A DNA stretch of 25,151 nt from Faecalibacterium sp. UBA1360 (GCA_002306375.1 DBRU01000038.1:1881-27031), one strand, 5' to 3'. Positions 1-9,031 are shown, counted from the first letter of the stretch. Made by a program: numbers and translations. Notes: a model not told the origin generated them from the sequence alone.

Positions 1-5
1 CAAGC

Positions 6-23
6 CGGCCGAATGAGCGGCCG
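6..23 (+). promoter_or_regulatory. short inverted repeat upstream of leuS
   Basis: CGGCCG at 6-11 is repeated as its own complement at 18-23 around the loop AATGAG, giving a 6-bp GC-only hairpin about 28 bases before the leuS start. It has no T run, so it is not an obvious terminator. It could be the tail of a longer leader (a T-box would be usual for an aminoacyl-tRNA synthetase gene in Firmicutes), but no T-box motif is visible in the 51 bases available. Confidence 0.25.
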
Positions 24-51
24 AACCAAATAGAGTGGGGAGAGATCAAAC

Positions 52-2589
52 GTGAAATACGATTTCAAAGAAGTGGAAGCCAAATGGCAGAAGGTCTGGC
101 AGGACGAACACACCTTCCATGCCGAGATCGATCACAGCAAACCCAAATTCTACGCGCTGGTGGAGTTCCCGTACCCTTCCGCCGCGGGCCTGCACGTGGG
201 GCATCCCCGCAGCTACACGGCCCTGGACATCGTGGCGCGCAAAAAGCGCCAGTGCGGGTATAACGTGCTGTATCCCATGGGCTGGGACGCCTTCGGCCTG
301 CCCACCGAAAACTACGCCCTGAAAAACCACATCAACCCCGAGATCGTCACCGAGAAAAACGTCGCCCGCTTCAAGAGCCAGCTCCAGGCCCTGGGCCTGT
401 CCTTCGACTGGGACCGGGAGGTCAACACCACCGACCCCGACTACTACAAGTGGACCCAGTGGATCTTCCTGCAGCTGTACAAAAAGGGCCTGGCCTACAA
501 AAAAGAGACCAACGTCAACTACTGCACGGGCTGCAAGGTCGTGCTGGCCAACGAGGAAGTGGTCAACGGCGTGTGCGAGCGCTGCGGCAGCCCCGTGGTG
601 CACAAGGTCAAGAGCCAGTGGATGCTCAAGATCACGGCCTACGCCGACCGCCTGATCGACGATCTGGACGGCCTTGACTTCATTGAGCGCGTGTCCACCC
701 AGCAGAAAAACTGGATCGGCCGCAGCCACGGCGCCGAGATCAACTTCGACACCACCGCCGGCGACACCCTGACCGTCTACACCACCCGGGCCGACACGCT
801 GTTCGGCTGCACCTATATGGTCGTGTCCCCCGAGCACGCCTACCTGAAAAAGTGGATGGAGGAAGGCCGGCTGACCAACGCCGACGAGATCACCGCCTAC
901 CAGCAGGAGGCCGCCCGCAAGTCCGAGTTTGAGCGCACCGAGCTCAACAAGGAAAAGACCGGCGTGCGCCTGCAGGGCGTCGAGGCCGTCAACCCCGTCA
1001 ACGGCCAGACCGTGCCCATCTTCATTTCCGACTACGTGCTGGCCACCTACGGCACGGGCGCCATCATGGCCGTGCCCGCCCACGACACCCGCGACTGGGA
1101 GTTCGCCAAGAAGTTCGGCCTGCCCATCGTGGAGGTCGTCCGCGGCGAGACCCCCGCCGATCTGGACGAAGGGGCCTTCACCGACGTGGCCACCGGCACG
1201 CTGGTCAACTCCGGCTTCATCACCGGCCTTTCGGTGGAAAACGCAAAAGAAAAGATGTACGCCTGGCTGGAAGAGACCGGCAAGGGCCACAAGCAGGTCA
1301 ACTTCAAGCTGCGCGACTGGGTGTTCAGCCGCCAGCGCTACTGGGGCGAGCCCATCCCCATGGTCTGGTGCGACAAGTGCGGCTGGCAGCCCCTGCCCGA
1401 AAGCGAGCTGCCCCTGCGCCTGCCCGAGATCACCGACTTTGAGCCCGGCGAGGACGGCGAAAGCCCCCTGGCCCGCCACACCGAATGGGTGAACACCACC
1501 TGCCCGTGCTGCGGCGGCCCCGCCAAGCGGGAGACCGACACCATGCCCCAGTGGGCGGGTTCCAGCTGGTACTTCCTGCGCTATATGGACCCCCACAACG
1601 CCGACGCCCTGGCCAGCAAGGAAGCCCTGGAATACTGGGGCCCCGTGGACTGGTACAACGGCGGCATGGAGCACACCACCCTGCACCTGCTGTACAGCCG
1701 CTTCTGGCATAAATTCCTGTACGACATCGGCGTCGTGCCCACCAAGGAGCCCTACGCCAAGCGTACCTCCCACGGCATGATTTTGGGCCTCAACCCCCAC
1801 AGCTTCGTCAACCTGCCCGTGGAGGAGCAGCGCAAGCTGGTGGCGGAATACGGCTCCGAAAAGGCCGCCAAGGCCCACCTGGTGGAAAAGTACGGCGAAA
1901 TGGCCGAGCACCCGGTGGTCAAGATGTCCAAGAGCCTGGGCAACGTGGTCAACCCCGACGACGTGGTCAACGAGTACGGCGCCGACACTTTGCGCCTGTA
2001 TGAGATGTTCATCGGCGACTTCGAGAAGGCCGCCCCCTGGAACACCTCCTCCATCAAGGGGTGCAAGCGGTTCCTGGACCGCATCTGGGCCATGGGCGAC
2101 AAGCTGCTGGAAGGCGGCGTGCGCCCCGAGCTGGAATCCCTGATGCACCGCACGATCAAGAAGGTGGGCGAGGACATCGACAGCCTCAAGGCCAACACCG
2201 CCATCGCCCAGCTGATGATCTACGTCAACGCCCTGTCCGACGCCGGCGGCGTCACCCGGGCCGAGTACGAGGTGCTGTTGCAGCTGCTCAACCCCTTCGC
2301 CCCCCACCTGACCGAGGAACTGTGGGAGCAGATGGGTCACGACGACCGCCTGGCCTACCACCCCTGGCCCGCCTACGACGAGGCCAAGTGCACCGAGCAG
2401 ACCATCGAGATCGCGGTGCAGGTCAACGGCAAGGTCAAGGCCCGCATCAAGGTCCCGGCCGACGTGGAGGCTCCCGCCGCCATCGAGGCCGCCAAGGCCG
2501 AGCCCGCCGTGGTGGAAGCTCTGGCCGGCAAGACGCTGGTCAAGGAGATCTACGTCAAGGGCAAGCTGGTCAACCTGGCCGCCAAATGA
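52..2589 (+). CDS. leuS: leucyl-tRNA synthetase
   Basis: Class I aminoacyl-tRNA synthetase that charges tRNA-Leu in the cytoplasm. The 845-residue length is normal for bacterial LeuRS. The HIGH signature appears as HVGH at residues 48-51 and the KMSKS signature at 624-628. A Cys-rich zinc-knuckle segment (CTGC...CERC) follows the first Rossmann part. The CP1 editing domain is recognisable from TTRADTLFG and the AVPAHDTRD segment containing the conserved editing Asp. The C-terminus has the VQVNGKVKARI motif typical of the LeuRS tail domain. The start is GTG at 52, preceded by the purine-rich GTGGGGAGAG; no in-frame ATG is better placed. A strong terminator follows directly, so the gene ends its own transcript. 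Identity is secure; only the upstream regulation is out of view. Confidence 0.97.
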   Translation: MKYDFKEVEAKWQKVWQDEHTFHAEIDHSKPKFYALVEFPYPSAAGLHVGHPRSYTALDIVARKKRQCGYNVLYPMGWDAFGLPTENYALKNHINPEIVTEKNVARFKSQLQALGLSFDWDREVNTTDPDYYKWTQWIFLQLYKKGLAYKKETNVNYCTGCKVVLANEEVVNGVCERCGSPVVHKVKSQWMLKITAYADRLIDDLDGLDFIERVSTQQKNWIGRSHGAEINFDTTAGDTLTVYTTRADTLFGCTYMVVSPEHAYLKKWMEEGRLTNADEITAYQQEAARKSEFERTELNKEKTGVRLQGVEAVNPVNGQTVPIFISDYVLATYGTGAIMAVPAHDTRDWEFAKKFGLPIVEVVRGETPADLDEGAFTDVATGTLVNSGFITGLSVENAKEKMYAWLEETGKGHKQVNFKLRDWVFSRQRYWGEPIPMVWCDKCGWQPLPESELPLRLPEITDFEPGEDGESPLARHTEWVNTTCPCCGGPAKRETDTMPQWAGSSWYFLRYMDPHNADALASKEALEYWGPVDWYNGGMEHTTLHLLYSRFWHKFLYDIGVVPTKEPYAKRTSHGMILGLNPHSFVNLPVEEQRKLVAEYGSEKAAKAHLVEKYGEMAEHPVVKMSKSLGNVVNPDDVVNEYGADTLRLYEMFIGDFEKAAPWNTSSIKGCKRFLDRIWAMGDKLLEGGVRPELESLMHRTIKKVGEDIDSLKANTAIAQLMIYVNALSDAGGVTRAEYEVLLQLLNPFAPHLTEELWEQMGHDDRLAYHPWPAYDEAKCTEQTIEIAVQVNGKVKARIKVPADVEAPAAIEAAKAEPAVVEALAGKTLVKEIYVKGKLVNLAAK

Positions 2590-2594
2590 GTCCC

Positions 2595-2627
2595 GAGCCC
2601 CCGCCGAACATTCAGCGGGGGCTCTTT
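2595..2627 (+). terminator. rho-independent terminator of leuS
   Basis: A perfect 10-bp stem (GAGCCCCCGC at 2595-2604, GCGGGGGCTC at 2615-2624) closes a 10-base loop and is followed by TTT and a T-rich stretch. It starts five bases after the leuS stop codon. Confidence 0.88.
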
Positions 2628-2631
2628 GGTA

Positions 2632-2657
2632 TGTTTGCGGGACTGTGTTTGCGGGAC
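2632..2657 (+). repeat. tandem 12-base direct repeat before the membrane-protein gene
   Basis: TGTTTGCGGGAC occurs at 2632-2643 and again, identically, at 2646-2657, separated by TG. The pair sits just after the leuS terminator and 6 bases before the AAGGAGG ribosome binding site of the next gene. It could be a binding site for a regulator or a slippage duplication; no promoter elements are clear around it. Confidence 0.5.
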
Positions 2658-2677
2658 GTTATTAAGGAGGAAAAGCC

Positions 2678-4996
2678 ATGTTCAACCCCCTTCGCAAAGC
2701 CTTGGGCGGGCATGGGGCCCGGCGCTGGCTCGTGCTGGCGGTGCTTGCGGCGGAGCTGGCGCTGCTGGCCTTCGGCTTCGTGCAGGACCGGGCGGTGCGG
2801 GGCACCACGACCCTGCTCAGCGACAGCATGGGCGACCTGAAAGAGGAAGGCATCACCCACACCACCCAGGGCACCGAAGTGGCCGAAGGCCTTTCGGGCG
2901 AGGTGCTGGCCACCCGCTGGCTGACCCTGGAACCGGGCATGTACAACGTTACCGTGGCCTACCTGGGCGGCGGCGACGATGTGCAGTGTTATTTTTACAA
3001 GTCCACGATCCTGGCCGACAAGGTCACCCTGCGCAAGGATATGCGCGCCGTGACCTTCCAGGCGCTGGTGCCCAGCGACCAGCAGCAGGCCACGCTGCGC
3101 ATCTCCACACAGGGCAGCGCCTTCACGCTGGAAAGCATCGTCATCCAGTACAGTATGGCCTATGCCTGGTACAACCTTCTGTGCCGCCTGTGCTTTTTTG
3201 TGCTGGCCGACCTGGTGTGGCTGCTGTGGACCGGGCGCCTCAAACTGCCCGGCGGGCCCCGGGGGGCGGTCACGGCGCTGGGGCTGGGCATGGCGGTGTT
3301 CCTTGCCTCGCTGCCCATGCTCAGCCGCGGGCTCGTACCCGGGCATGACCTGCAATTCCACCTCAACCGCATCGAGGGCCTGGCCCAGGGCCTGGCGTCG
3401 GGGCAGTTCCCCGTGCGCATCCAGCCCTTCTGGCTGGACGGGCGGGGGTACGCGGTCTCGGTGTTTTACGGCGAACTGTTTTTGTATTTCCCGGCGGTGC
3501 TGCGCTTTTTCGGCGTGAGCGTGCAGGGGGCGTACAAGGTGTACGCGGTGGCGGTCAATCTGGGCACCGCCCTTGTCAGCTGGTGGTGCCTGCGCCGTAT
3601 GCTCAAGGACGACTGGGCCGCCCTGTTCGGCAGCGCGCTGTACACCCTGTCCATCTACCGCATCATCAACATCTATCTGCGCGGCGCCGTGGGCGAGTAC
3701 ACGGCCATGCTGTTCCTGCCGCTGGTGTTCTATGGCCTGTGGCGCATCTATGCCCAGCCCGACGGCGCCCGGGCCGAACCCATGGTCTGGCTGCCGGCGG
3801 TCATCGGGTATACGGGGCTCATCCAGACCCATCTGCTCAGCTGCGAGATCGTGGGCGTGCTCACCCTGGGCAGCTGTGTGGCGCTTTTGCGCCGCACGCT
3901 GCGCAAAAACACCTTCTGGCCGCTGTGCAAGGTGGTGGGGGTCACGGCGCTGCTCAACCTGTGGTTCGTTTTGCCCCTGGCCGACTACCTGCGCGGCGAC
4001 CTGGTCGTCAACACCCAGCCCGTTTCGGGCGTTCACGACACGGCGGGCTTTTTGGCTCAGATGCTGGGCCTTTCCTTCAGCGGTCTGACCGCCTGGTACA
4101 ACCAGGGCCTTGACCGCGGCCCCTACCAGGAAATGGCCATCGGCCTGGGCCTGGCGCTGCTGCTGGCGGCGGGGCTGTTTTTGCTGGTCACCGCCCTGGG
4201 GCAGGACCGCCGCGACCCTGTGTGGCAGCTGGGCAGCTTCGGGCTGTGGGCGGGGGCAATCTGCCTGTTCATGGCCAGCGACCTGTTCCCGTGGGACAAC
4301 CTGTTCAACCTCAACGAGCTGCTGGGCCGGCTGATCGCCATGGTGCAGTACGTCTGGCGGTACCTGAGCCCGGCCACCTGGTTCTGGGCGCTGACGGGCG
4401 CCTGCGCCATCTGCCTGCTGCGCGCCCGGCCGGTCCGGCGCGACCTGGCGGCGGCGGTACTGCTGACCCTGACCCTGGTCAGCTGGGGTGGTTTTGCCCA
4501 GTCGTCTTTGACCGACAATCCGACCCTGCTGTGTTACAGCGCCGCGGCGTTGGATTCCTGCGACGCCGGGGCGGGGGAGTACCTGCCCGCCGGCACCGAA
4601 AAGACTGATTTCGGCGGCCCCCGCGCCATCGAGACCGACGGCGTCCAGGTGACCGAAAGCTCCCTCGACGGCCTGCGCGCCACCGTGACCTGCACCAGTG
4701 AAGGGGGCGGCGCGGTCGTCGTGCCGATGCTGTATTACCCGTACTACGTGGCCGTCGACGACACCGGCGCGGCGCTGGAGGTATCCCGCGACCCCCAGAC
4801 CAAAATGATCCGGGTGCAGATCCCGGCCGGCTATGCGGGCACCGTGCAGGTCCGGTTTGCCGAACCCTGGCACTGGCGCGCCGCCGAAGCCGTCAGCCTG
4901 CTGACGCTGGCAGGCCTGGCCGCGGCGGTCGTGTACCGGCGCCGCCGCGAAAAAGCGGCCGTCCCCGTGGCCGAACCCGCCGCCGTGGGGCTTTGA
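2678..4996 (+). CDS. polytopic membrane protein, PTPS-related / YfhO-like (probable GT-C fold)
   Basis: A 772-residue integral membrane protein. An N-terminal membrane segment is followed by an extracytoplasmic stretch of roughly 110 residues, then many hydrophobic helices, a soluble C-terminal beta-rich part, and a last membrane helix with an Arg-rich cytoplasmic end (YRRRREK). The segment from GHDLQFHLNRIEGLAQGL through GYAVSVFYGELFLYFPAVL closely resembles the family called 6-pyruvoyl-tetrahydropterin synthase related membrane proteins (PF10131). Despite the name these are not pterin enzymes; they look like GT-C glycosyltransferases or YfhO-like proteins using lipid-linked sugars. The start is fixed by AAGGAGG at 2664-2670, seven bases before ATG. 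The next gene, 25 bases downstream, is another membrane glycosyltransferase-like protein. Family placement is fairly sure; substrate and reaction are unknown. Confidence 0.75.
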   Translation: MFNPLRKALGGHGARRWLVLAVLAAELALLAFGFVQDRAVRGTTTLLSDSMGDLKEEGITHTTQGTEVAEGLSGEVLATRWLTLEPGMYNVTVAYLGGGDDVQCYFYKSTILADKVTLRKDMRAVTFQALVPSDQQQATLRISTQGSAFTLESIVIQYSMAYAWYNLLCRLCFFVLADLVWLLWTGRLKLPGGPRGAVTALGLGMAVFLASLPMLSRGLVPGHDLQFHLNRIEGLAQGLASGQFPVRIQPFWLDGRGYAVSVFYGELFLYFPAVLRFFGVSVQGAYKVYAVAVNLGTALVSWWCLRRMLKDDWAALFGSALYTLSIYRIINIYLRGAVGEYTAMLFLPLVFYGLWRIYAQPDGARAEPMVWLPAVIGYTGLIQTHLLSCEIVGVLTLGSCVALLRRTLRKNTFWPLCKVVGVTALLNLWFVLPLADYLRGDLVVNTQPVSGVHDTAGFLAQMLGLSFSGLTAWYNQGLDRGPYQEMAIGLGLALLLAAGLFLLVTALGQDRRDPVWQLGSFGLWAGAICLFMASDLFPWDNLFNLNELLGRLIAMVQYVWRYLSPATWFWALTGACAICLLRARPVRRDLAAAVLLTLTLVSWGGFAQSSLTDNPTLLCYSAAALDSCDAGAGEYLPAGTEKTDFGGPRAIETDGVQVTESSLDGLRATVTCTSEGGGAVVVPMLYYPYYVAVDDTGAALEVSRDPQTKMIRVQIPAGYAGTVQVRFAEPWHWRAAEAVSLLTLAGLAAAVVYRRRREKAAVPVAEPAAVGL

Positions 4997-5021
4997 CCGC
5001 CCGCTGAAAGGAGCCCTTGCC

Positions 5022-6587
5022 ATGAACGATTCCCCCCGTGACGCCCTGCGCGCCCTGGTCCGCCGCCCGCTTGTGTGGGCGGCGCTGGCCGTCTGCGGGG
5101 CGGTGGGTTACGGCTACGCCATGGCGGTGCCCGCCGTGGACATGGACGACCTGGCCATCGCCACCTACCAGCAAGGGGGCGAGTTCCTGCGCCAGGGGCG
5201 CTTTACGGTGTTTTTGCTCCAGGCGGCCACCGGCATCATGGAATACCAGCCCTTCTGGCCCGAGCTGTTCGCCGCCCTCTGCCTGGCGCTGGCGGGGCTG
5301 GTGTTTGCCGCCGCCGTGTACGCGGCGGCCGGCCGCGCGCCCCGCACGGCCGGGGCTGTGCTGCTGTCCTGCGGCCTGTTGCTGTGGCCCTATCATGCCG
5401 AGATCCTCATGTACTCCAACCAGTGCGGCGTGGGCCTTGGCTATCTTTTGTGCGCCGTGGCGGCCTGCCTGGCCCTCGCCCACATGGGGGGCGGCTGGGG
5501 CAGGGGACTGCCCGGGGCCGCCGGGGCGGCCGTATGCCTGGCCTTTGCCCTGGGCCTGTACGAGTCCTTCGCCCCCGTATGGCTGACGCTGGTGTTTGCC
5601 CTGGGTCTGGTATCGCCCCCGGGGCGTCTGCGCGCCGCGGCGGGTCGCCTGGTCCGGGGGCTGTGGCCGCTGGTCGCGGGCCTTGCCCTGCGCGCCGGGG
5701 CCTCGGCCGCCCTGCGCGCCGCGCTGGGGGTGACCGGGTCGGACGGCACGGCCTCCAAGACCATCTTCTGGTTCCGGCGGGACAGTCTGCAGGACGCCCT
5801 TTTGATCCCCGTGCGGGAATTCCTCGGCCTGTACGCGGCCCAGGCCCTGGCCGTGCCCGCCCTGGCCCTGCTGGCCCTGGCCTGCCTGGGCCTGGTGTCG
5901 TGGGCCGCGCCCCGCCCCGGGCGGCGGCTGTGGGCGCTGGGGCTGCTGCTCTCCCAGTTTTCTCTGGGATTGTTGCAGGGCACCGGCACCCAGATGGCCC
6001 GTGCCAGCCAGTGCTTTGCGCTGTTTGTGCCCTTTGTGGCCTGGCTGTGGCTGGCCCCCGCCCTGGACGCTCCCCAAAAGCCGGTGCGCCGGGCGCTGTG
6101 CGCCCTGCTGGCGGCGGCCTTGCTGGGGGTTGAGGCCTGGGCGCTGACCGGCGACTTCCGCTTCGGGCGGGACCGCTGGCAGTACGAGGCGGGCATCCTG
6201 GACCGTGTGGCCGCCGACGTGGCGGCTCTGGACCCGCAGGGCGCGCTGCCCGTGGTGTTCAGCGGCGAAGTCGAGCTTTCCCCTGAACTGGAGGCCCGGG
6301 CCGCCATACCGGCCGGGCACCCGACCTACACGGCGGCCTGGGTCATCGCCACGGTGTTCGGCGGGCCCCAGGGCACGCTGTACCGCTACGAGAACCCCCA
6401 GACCCTGGTCATCAACTGGGCCCAGACGGCCTTCGGCGGCCACGAACAGATGTACCTGCTTATGGAGCAGCTGGGGCACGAATACCTTCGCCCCACGCCC
6501 GAACAGCAGGCCGCCGGGGACGCCCTGGCCGATACCCTGCCCGCCGGCGTCACGTTGCAGGCGGGATATGTGCTCGTTCGGTTTTGA
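5022..6587 (+). CDS. membrane glucosyltransferase-like protein (GtrII-type)
   Basis: A 521-residue protein with about ten hydrophobic helices in the first 370 residues and a soluble C-terminal region of about 140 residues. Near the N-terminus, after the first helix, is an acidic DMDD segment followed by GGEFLRQGRF and PFWPELFAAL. This acidic-then-GRF arrangement matches the GtrII-type (PF14264) glucosyltransferases, which take a sugar from a polyprenyl-phosphate donor outside the membrane and add it to a surface polymer. ATG at 5022 follows AAAGGAG at 5007-5013. The gene lies 25 bases after the preceding membrane protein, and a GtrB/DPM1-like donor synthase follows, which supports the role. 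The exact subfamily is inferred from pattern memory and the acceptor is unknown. Confidence 0.6.
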   Translation: MNDSPRDALRALVRRPLVWAALAVCGAVGYGYAMAVPAVDMDDLAIATYQQGGEFLRQGRFTVFLLQAATGIMEYQPFWPELFAALCLALAGLVFAAAVYAAAGRAPRTAGAVLLSCGLLLWPYHAEILMYSNQCGVGLGYLLCAVAACLALAHMGGGWGRGLPGAAGAAVCLAFALGLYESFAPVWLTLVFALGLVSPPGRLRAAAGRLVRGLWPLVAGLALRAGASAALRAALGVTGSDGTASKTIFWFRRDSLQDALLIPVREFLGLYAAQALAVPALALLALACLGLVSWAAPRPGRRLWALGLLLSQFSLGLLQGTGTQMARASQCFALFVPFVAWLWLAPALDAPQKPVRRALCALLAAALLGVEAWALTGDFRFGRDRWQYEAGILDRVAADVAALDPQGALPVVFSGEVELSPELEARAAIPAGHPTYTAAWVIATVFGGPQGTLYRYENPQTLVINWAQTAFGGHEQMYLLMEQLGHEYLRPTPEQQAAGDALADTLPAGVTLQAGYVLVRF

Positions 6588-6590
6588 TTG

Positions 6591-6619
6591 TTGCGCCCGG
6601 GCTGGGCGCGCGGTATAAT
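6591..6619 (+). promoter_or_regulatory. promoter for the GtrB-like gene
   Basis: A perfect -10 TATAAT (6614-6619) lies 17 bases after TTGCGC (6591-6596), which matches only the TTG of the -35 consensus. It lies in the short gap after the previous stop codon and predicts a leader of about 30 bases. The glycosyltransferase could therefore be expressed separately from the two upstream genes. Confidence 0.65.
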
Positions 6620-6657
6620 AGGATACATGACAGACTATCCGAAAGGTGGATGCTCCC

Positions 6658-7608
6658 ATGCTCATATCCCTCGTTGTGCCCAGCTACAATGAAGAGGAAG
6701 CCATGCCTCTGTTTTATGCCGAGGCCGATCGCGTGGCCGCCGGGCTCAAGCAGAGCCACGGCGCCGACGTGGAGATCATCTTTGTGGACGACGGCTCCAA
6801 GGACGGCACGCTGCGCGTGGCCCGGGACCTGCACGACCGGGACCCCCGGGTGCGGTATGTGTCCTTCAGCCGCAATTTCGGCAAGGAGGCCGCCATCTAC
6901 GCCGGGCTCAAGGCGGCGTCGGGGGACTACGTGGCCACGCTGGACGCGGATCTTCAGGACCCGCCGGCCCTTTTGCCCCAGATGCTGGACGCCCTGCTCA
7001 CCGGCGACTATGACTGCGCCGCCACCCGGCGCACCACCCGCAAGGGCGAGCCGCCCGTGCGCAGCTGGTTTGCCCGCAAGTTCTACCAGATCATCAACCG
7101 CCTGGGCGACACCGAGATCGTGGACGGCGCCCGGGACTACCGCCTGATGAGCCGCAAAATGGTGGACGCCGTGCTCACCATGGCCGAGTACAACCGCTTC
7201 AGCAAGGGCATTTTCAGCTGGGTGGGCTTTTCCACCAAGTGGTTCGATTACGAGAACATCGAGCGCGTGGCCGGCCAGACCAAGTGGAACTTCTGGGGCC
7301 TGTTCAAATATTCCATCGAGGGCATCGTGGGCTTTTCCACCGCGCCGCTGGTCATCGCGGCGGGGGCCGGCGTGGTGTTCTGCCTGGCGGCGTTCGTGGG
7401 CATTCTGTTCGTCGTCGTGCGGGCGCTGGTCTTCGGCGACCCCACCTCCGGCTGGCCCAGCATGGTGTGCATCATGCTTTTGTGCAGCGGCGTGCAGCTG
7501 TTCTGCCTGGGTATTGTGGGCGAATACCTGGCCAAGACCTACCTGGAGGTCAAGCGCCGCCCCATCTACATCGAAAAAGAGACCGAAAAAGACCGCGACG
7601 CCCGCTGA
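6658..7608 (+). CDS. GtrB/DPM1-like polyprenyl-phosphate glycosyltransferase (GT2)
   Basis: A 316-residue family 2 glycosyltransferase that probably loads a sugar from a nucleotide donor onto undecaprenyl phosphate at the inner membrane face. The N-terminal GT-A domain shows VVPSYNEEE near the start, VDDGS at 43-47, SRNFGKEAA, and the metal-binding DAD followed by LQD at 96-101. The QTKWNFWGLFKYSIEGI amphipathic segment and two C-terminal membrane helices (roughly residues 230-260 and 270-295) are typical of GtrB/DPM1-like enzymes. I chose ATG at 6658 because GAAAGGTGG at 6641-6649 is well spaced; an in-frame GTG at 6646 lies inside that site. A tight terminator follows. No GtrA-type flippase gene is next to it. 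Sugar identity cannot be read from the sequence. Confidence 0.88.
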   Translation: MLISLVVPSYNEEEAMPLFYAEADRVAAGLKQSHGADVEIIFVDDGSKDGTLRVARDLHDRDPRVRYVSFSRNFGKEAAIYAGLKAASGDYVATLDADLQDPPALLPQMLDALLTGDYDCAATRRTTRKGEPPVRSWFARKFYQIINRLGDTEIVDGARDYRLMSRKMVDAVLTMAEYNRFSKGIFSWVGFSTKWFDYENIERVAGQTKWNFWGLFKYSIEGIVGFSTAPLVIAAGAGVVFCLAAFVGILFVVVRALVFGDPTSGWPSMVCIMLLCSGVQLFCLGIVGEYLAKTYLEVKRRPIYIEKETEKDRDAR

Positions 7609-7625
7609 CGGCGTCAGATCTGCCG

Positions 7626-7660
7626 CGCACCGGGGACTTTGCGTCCCCGGTGCGTTTTTT
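7626..7660 (+). terminator. rho-independent terminator after the GtrB-like gene
   Basis: A perfect 12-bp stem (CGCACCGGGGAC at 7626-7637, its complement at 7643-7654) with a 5-base loop is followed by six T residues. It separates the glycosylation cluster from the MATE exporter gene. Confidence 0.93.
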
Positions 7661-7696
7661 GCGGGCGCGCTTTGTACGCAAAGGAGGGCCATGGCA

Positions 7697-9031
7697 ATGA
7701 AGGATATGACTTCCGGCGGCGCGGCCGGCCACCTGTGGCGGTATGCGCTGCCGCTGATGCTGGGCAACTGGTTCCAGCTGGCATACAATGCGGCCGATTC
7801 GGTGATCGCGGGGCGGTTCATCGGCCGGGACGCCCTGGCGGCCGAAGGCGCCGCCGCCCCCGTGATGAACCTGGTGATCCTGGCCGTCACCGGCGTCACC
7901 CTGGGGGCCGGCGTGCTCATGAGCGAGTTTTTCGGCGCCAGGCGCCAGCGGGACCTGCGCTGCGAGCTGGCCACCACCCTGATCGCCGGGTTCTGGTTTT
8001 CCGCCGTGGTGACCGTGCTGGGCCTGGCCTTCACCCCGGCGCTGCTGCGCTGGCTGGACGTGCCCGCCGACATTTTCGCCATCACAGTGGTGTATCTGCG
8101 CATCACCTTTCTGGGCACGCCCTTCACCTGCTTTTACAACGCCCTGGCCGCCGGGCTCAAAAGCGTGGGCGACGCCAAAACGCCGCTGCGTTTTCTGATG
8201 TTCTCTTCACTGCTCAACGTGGCGTTGGATCTGGTGTTCATCGGGGCGCTGGGCTTCGGCATCGCCTGTTCGGCGGCCACCACGGTGGCGGCCCAGGCGG
8301 TCAGCGCCCTGCTGGCCGCCGGGTATCTGGTCCGCCGCCTGCCCGCCCTGTGCCCCCAAAAAGGCGAATGGCGCATCGACCTGCCGCTGTTGGGCCGCAC
8401 CCTGCGTTATGGCAGCGTCACGGCTTTGCAACAGGCCTGCCAGCCCATCGGCAAGGTGCTGATCCAGGGTCAGGTCAACGCCCTGGGCGTGGACGTGATG
8501 GCCGCCTACAACGCCGTGACCCGCATGGACGACTTTGCCTGCATCCCCGAGCAGAGCATCGCCCAGGGCATCACCACCTTCATCGCCCAGAACCGGGGCG
8601 CGGGGCGCAGCGACCGCATCCGGGCGGGGTTCCGGGCCGGGCTGCTCATGGAGTTCGGCTACTGGGTGCTCATCGGCAGCGTCACGGCGCTGTTCCGCAC
8701 GCCCATCGTCTCGCTGTTCGTTTCGGGCGAAGGCTCTCAGCAGGTCATCCGGCTGGGCGCGCAGTACCTGGGGGCCATGGCGGTGTTTTACATCCTGCCC
8801 GCCTTCACCAACGGCTTCCAGGGGTATTACCGGGGCATGGGGCGCATGGGCGTCACCCTGGCCGGCACGCTGATCCAGACTTCCCTGCGGGTGGTGTTCA
8901 CCCTGCTGCTGGCCCCCCGGGTGGGCATCTTCGGCATCGCCTTCGCCTGCGCCGGCGGCTGGATCGTCATGCTGCTGTTCGAGATCCCTTTGTATTTTCT
9001 GCGCATGCGGGGCAGGGAAGCCAGGTCCTGA
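7697..9031 (+). CDS. MATE family efflux transporter
   Basis: A 444-residue multidrug and toxin extrusion family protein, expected to export organic cations or drugs by Na+ or H+ antiport. It begins MKDMTSGG, a common N-terminus in clostridial MATE proteins, followed by PLMLGNWFQLAYNAADSVIAGRFIG, a typical first-helix signature. About twelve hydrophobic helices form two halves; the second half opens near LRYGSVTALQQACQPIGKVLIQGQVNALG. AAGGAGG at 7681-7687 is 9 bases before ATG 7697 but only 3 before ATG 7691, so 7697 is preferred; 7691 would add two residues. The gene appears to be monocistronic: a terminator lies upstream and a bidirectional terminator separates it from the convergent fba. 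The substrate is not predictable. Confidence 0.9.
   Translation: MKDMTSGGAAGHLWRYALPLMLGNWFQLAYNAADSVIAGRFIGRDALAAEGAAAPVMNLVILAVTGVTLGAGVLMSEFFGARRQRDLRCELATTLIAGFWFSAVVTVLGLAFTPALLRWLDVPADIFAITVVYLRITFLGTPFTCFYNALAAGLKSVGDAKTPLRFLMFSSLLNVALDLVFIGALGFGIACSAATTVAAQAVSALLAAGYLVRRLPALCPQKGEWRIDLPLLGRTLRYGSVTALQQACQPIGKVLIQGQVNALGVDVMAAYNAVTRMDDFACIPEQSIAQGITTFIAQNRGAGRSDRIRAGFRAGLLMEFGYWVLIGSVTALFRTPIVSLFVSGEGSQQVIRLGAQYLGAMAVFYILPAFTNGFQGYYRGMGRMGVTLAGTLIQTSLRVVFTLLLAPRVGIFGIAFACAGGWIVMLLFEIPLYFLRMRGREARS

Noticed and set aside
1..51. T-box or attenuator for leuS
   Set aside because: Only 51 upstream bases are present. There is a small GC hairpin but no T-box sequence, specifier loop or T run to support it.
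46..2361. 771-codon minus-strand frame opposite leuS
   Set aside because: Antisense shadow of leuS: Val/Gly/His/Gln-rich, no ribosome binding site, no recognisable domain, while the plus frame is an unambiguous LeuRS.
2612..6665. Long minus-strand frames opposite the glycosylation genes
   Set aside because: Gln/Arg/Pro/Gly-rich antisense translations without domains. The plus strand has well-formed membrane proteins with good ribosome binding sites.
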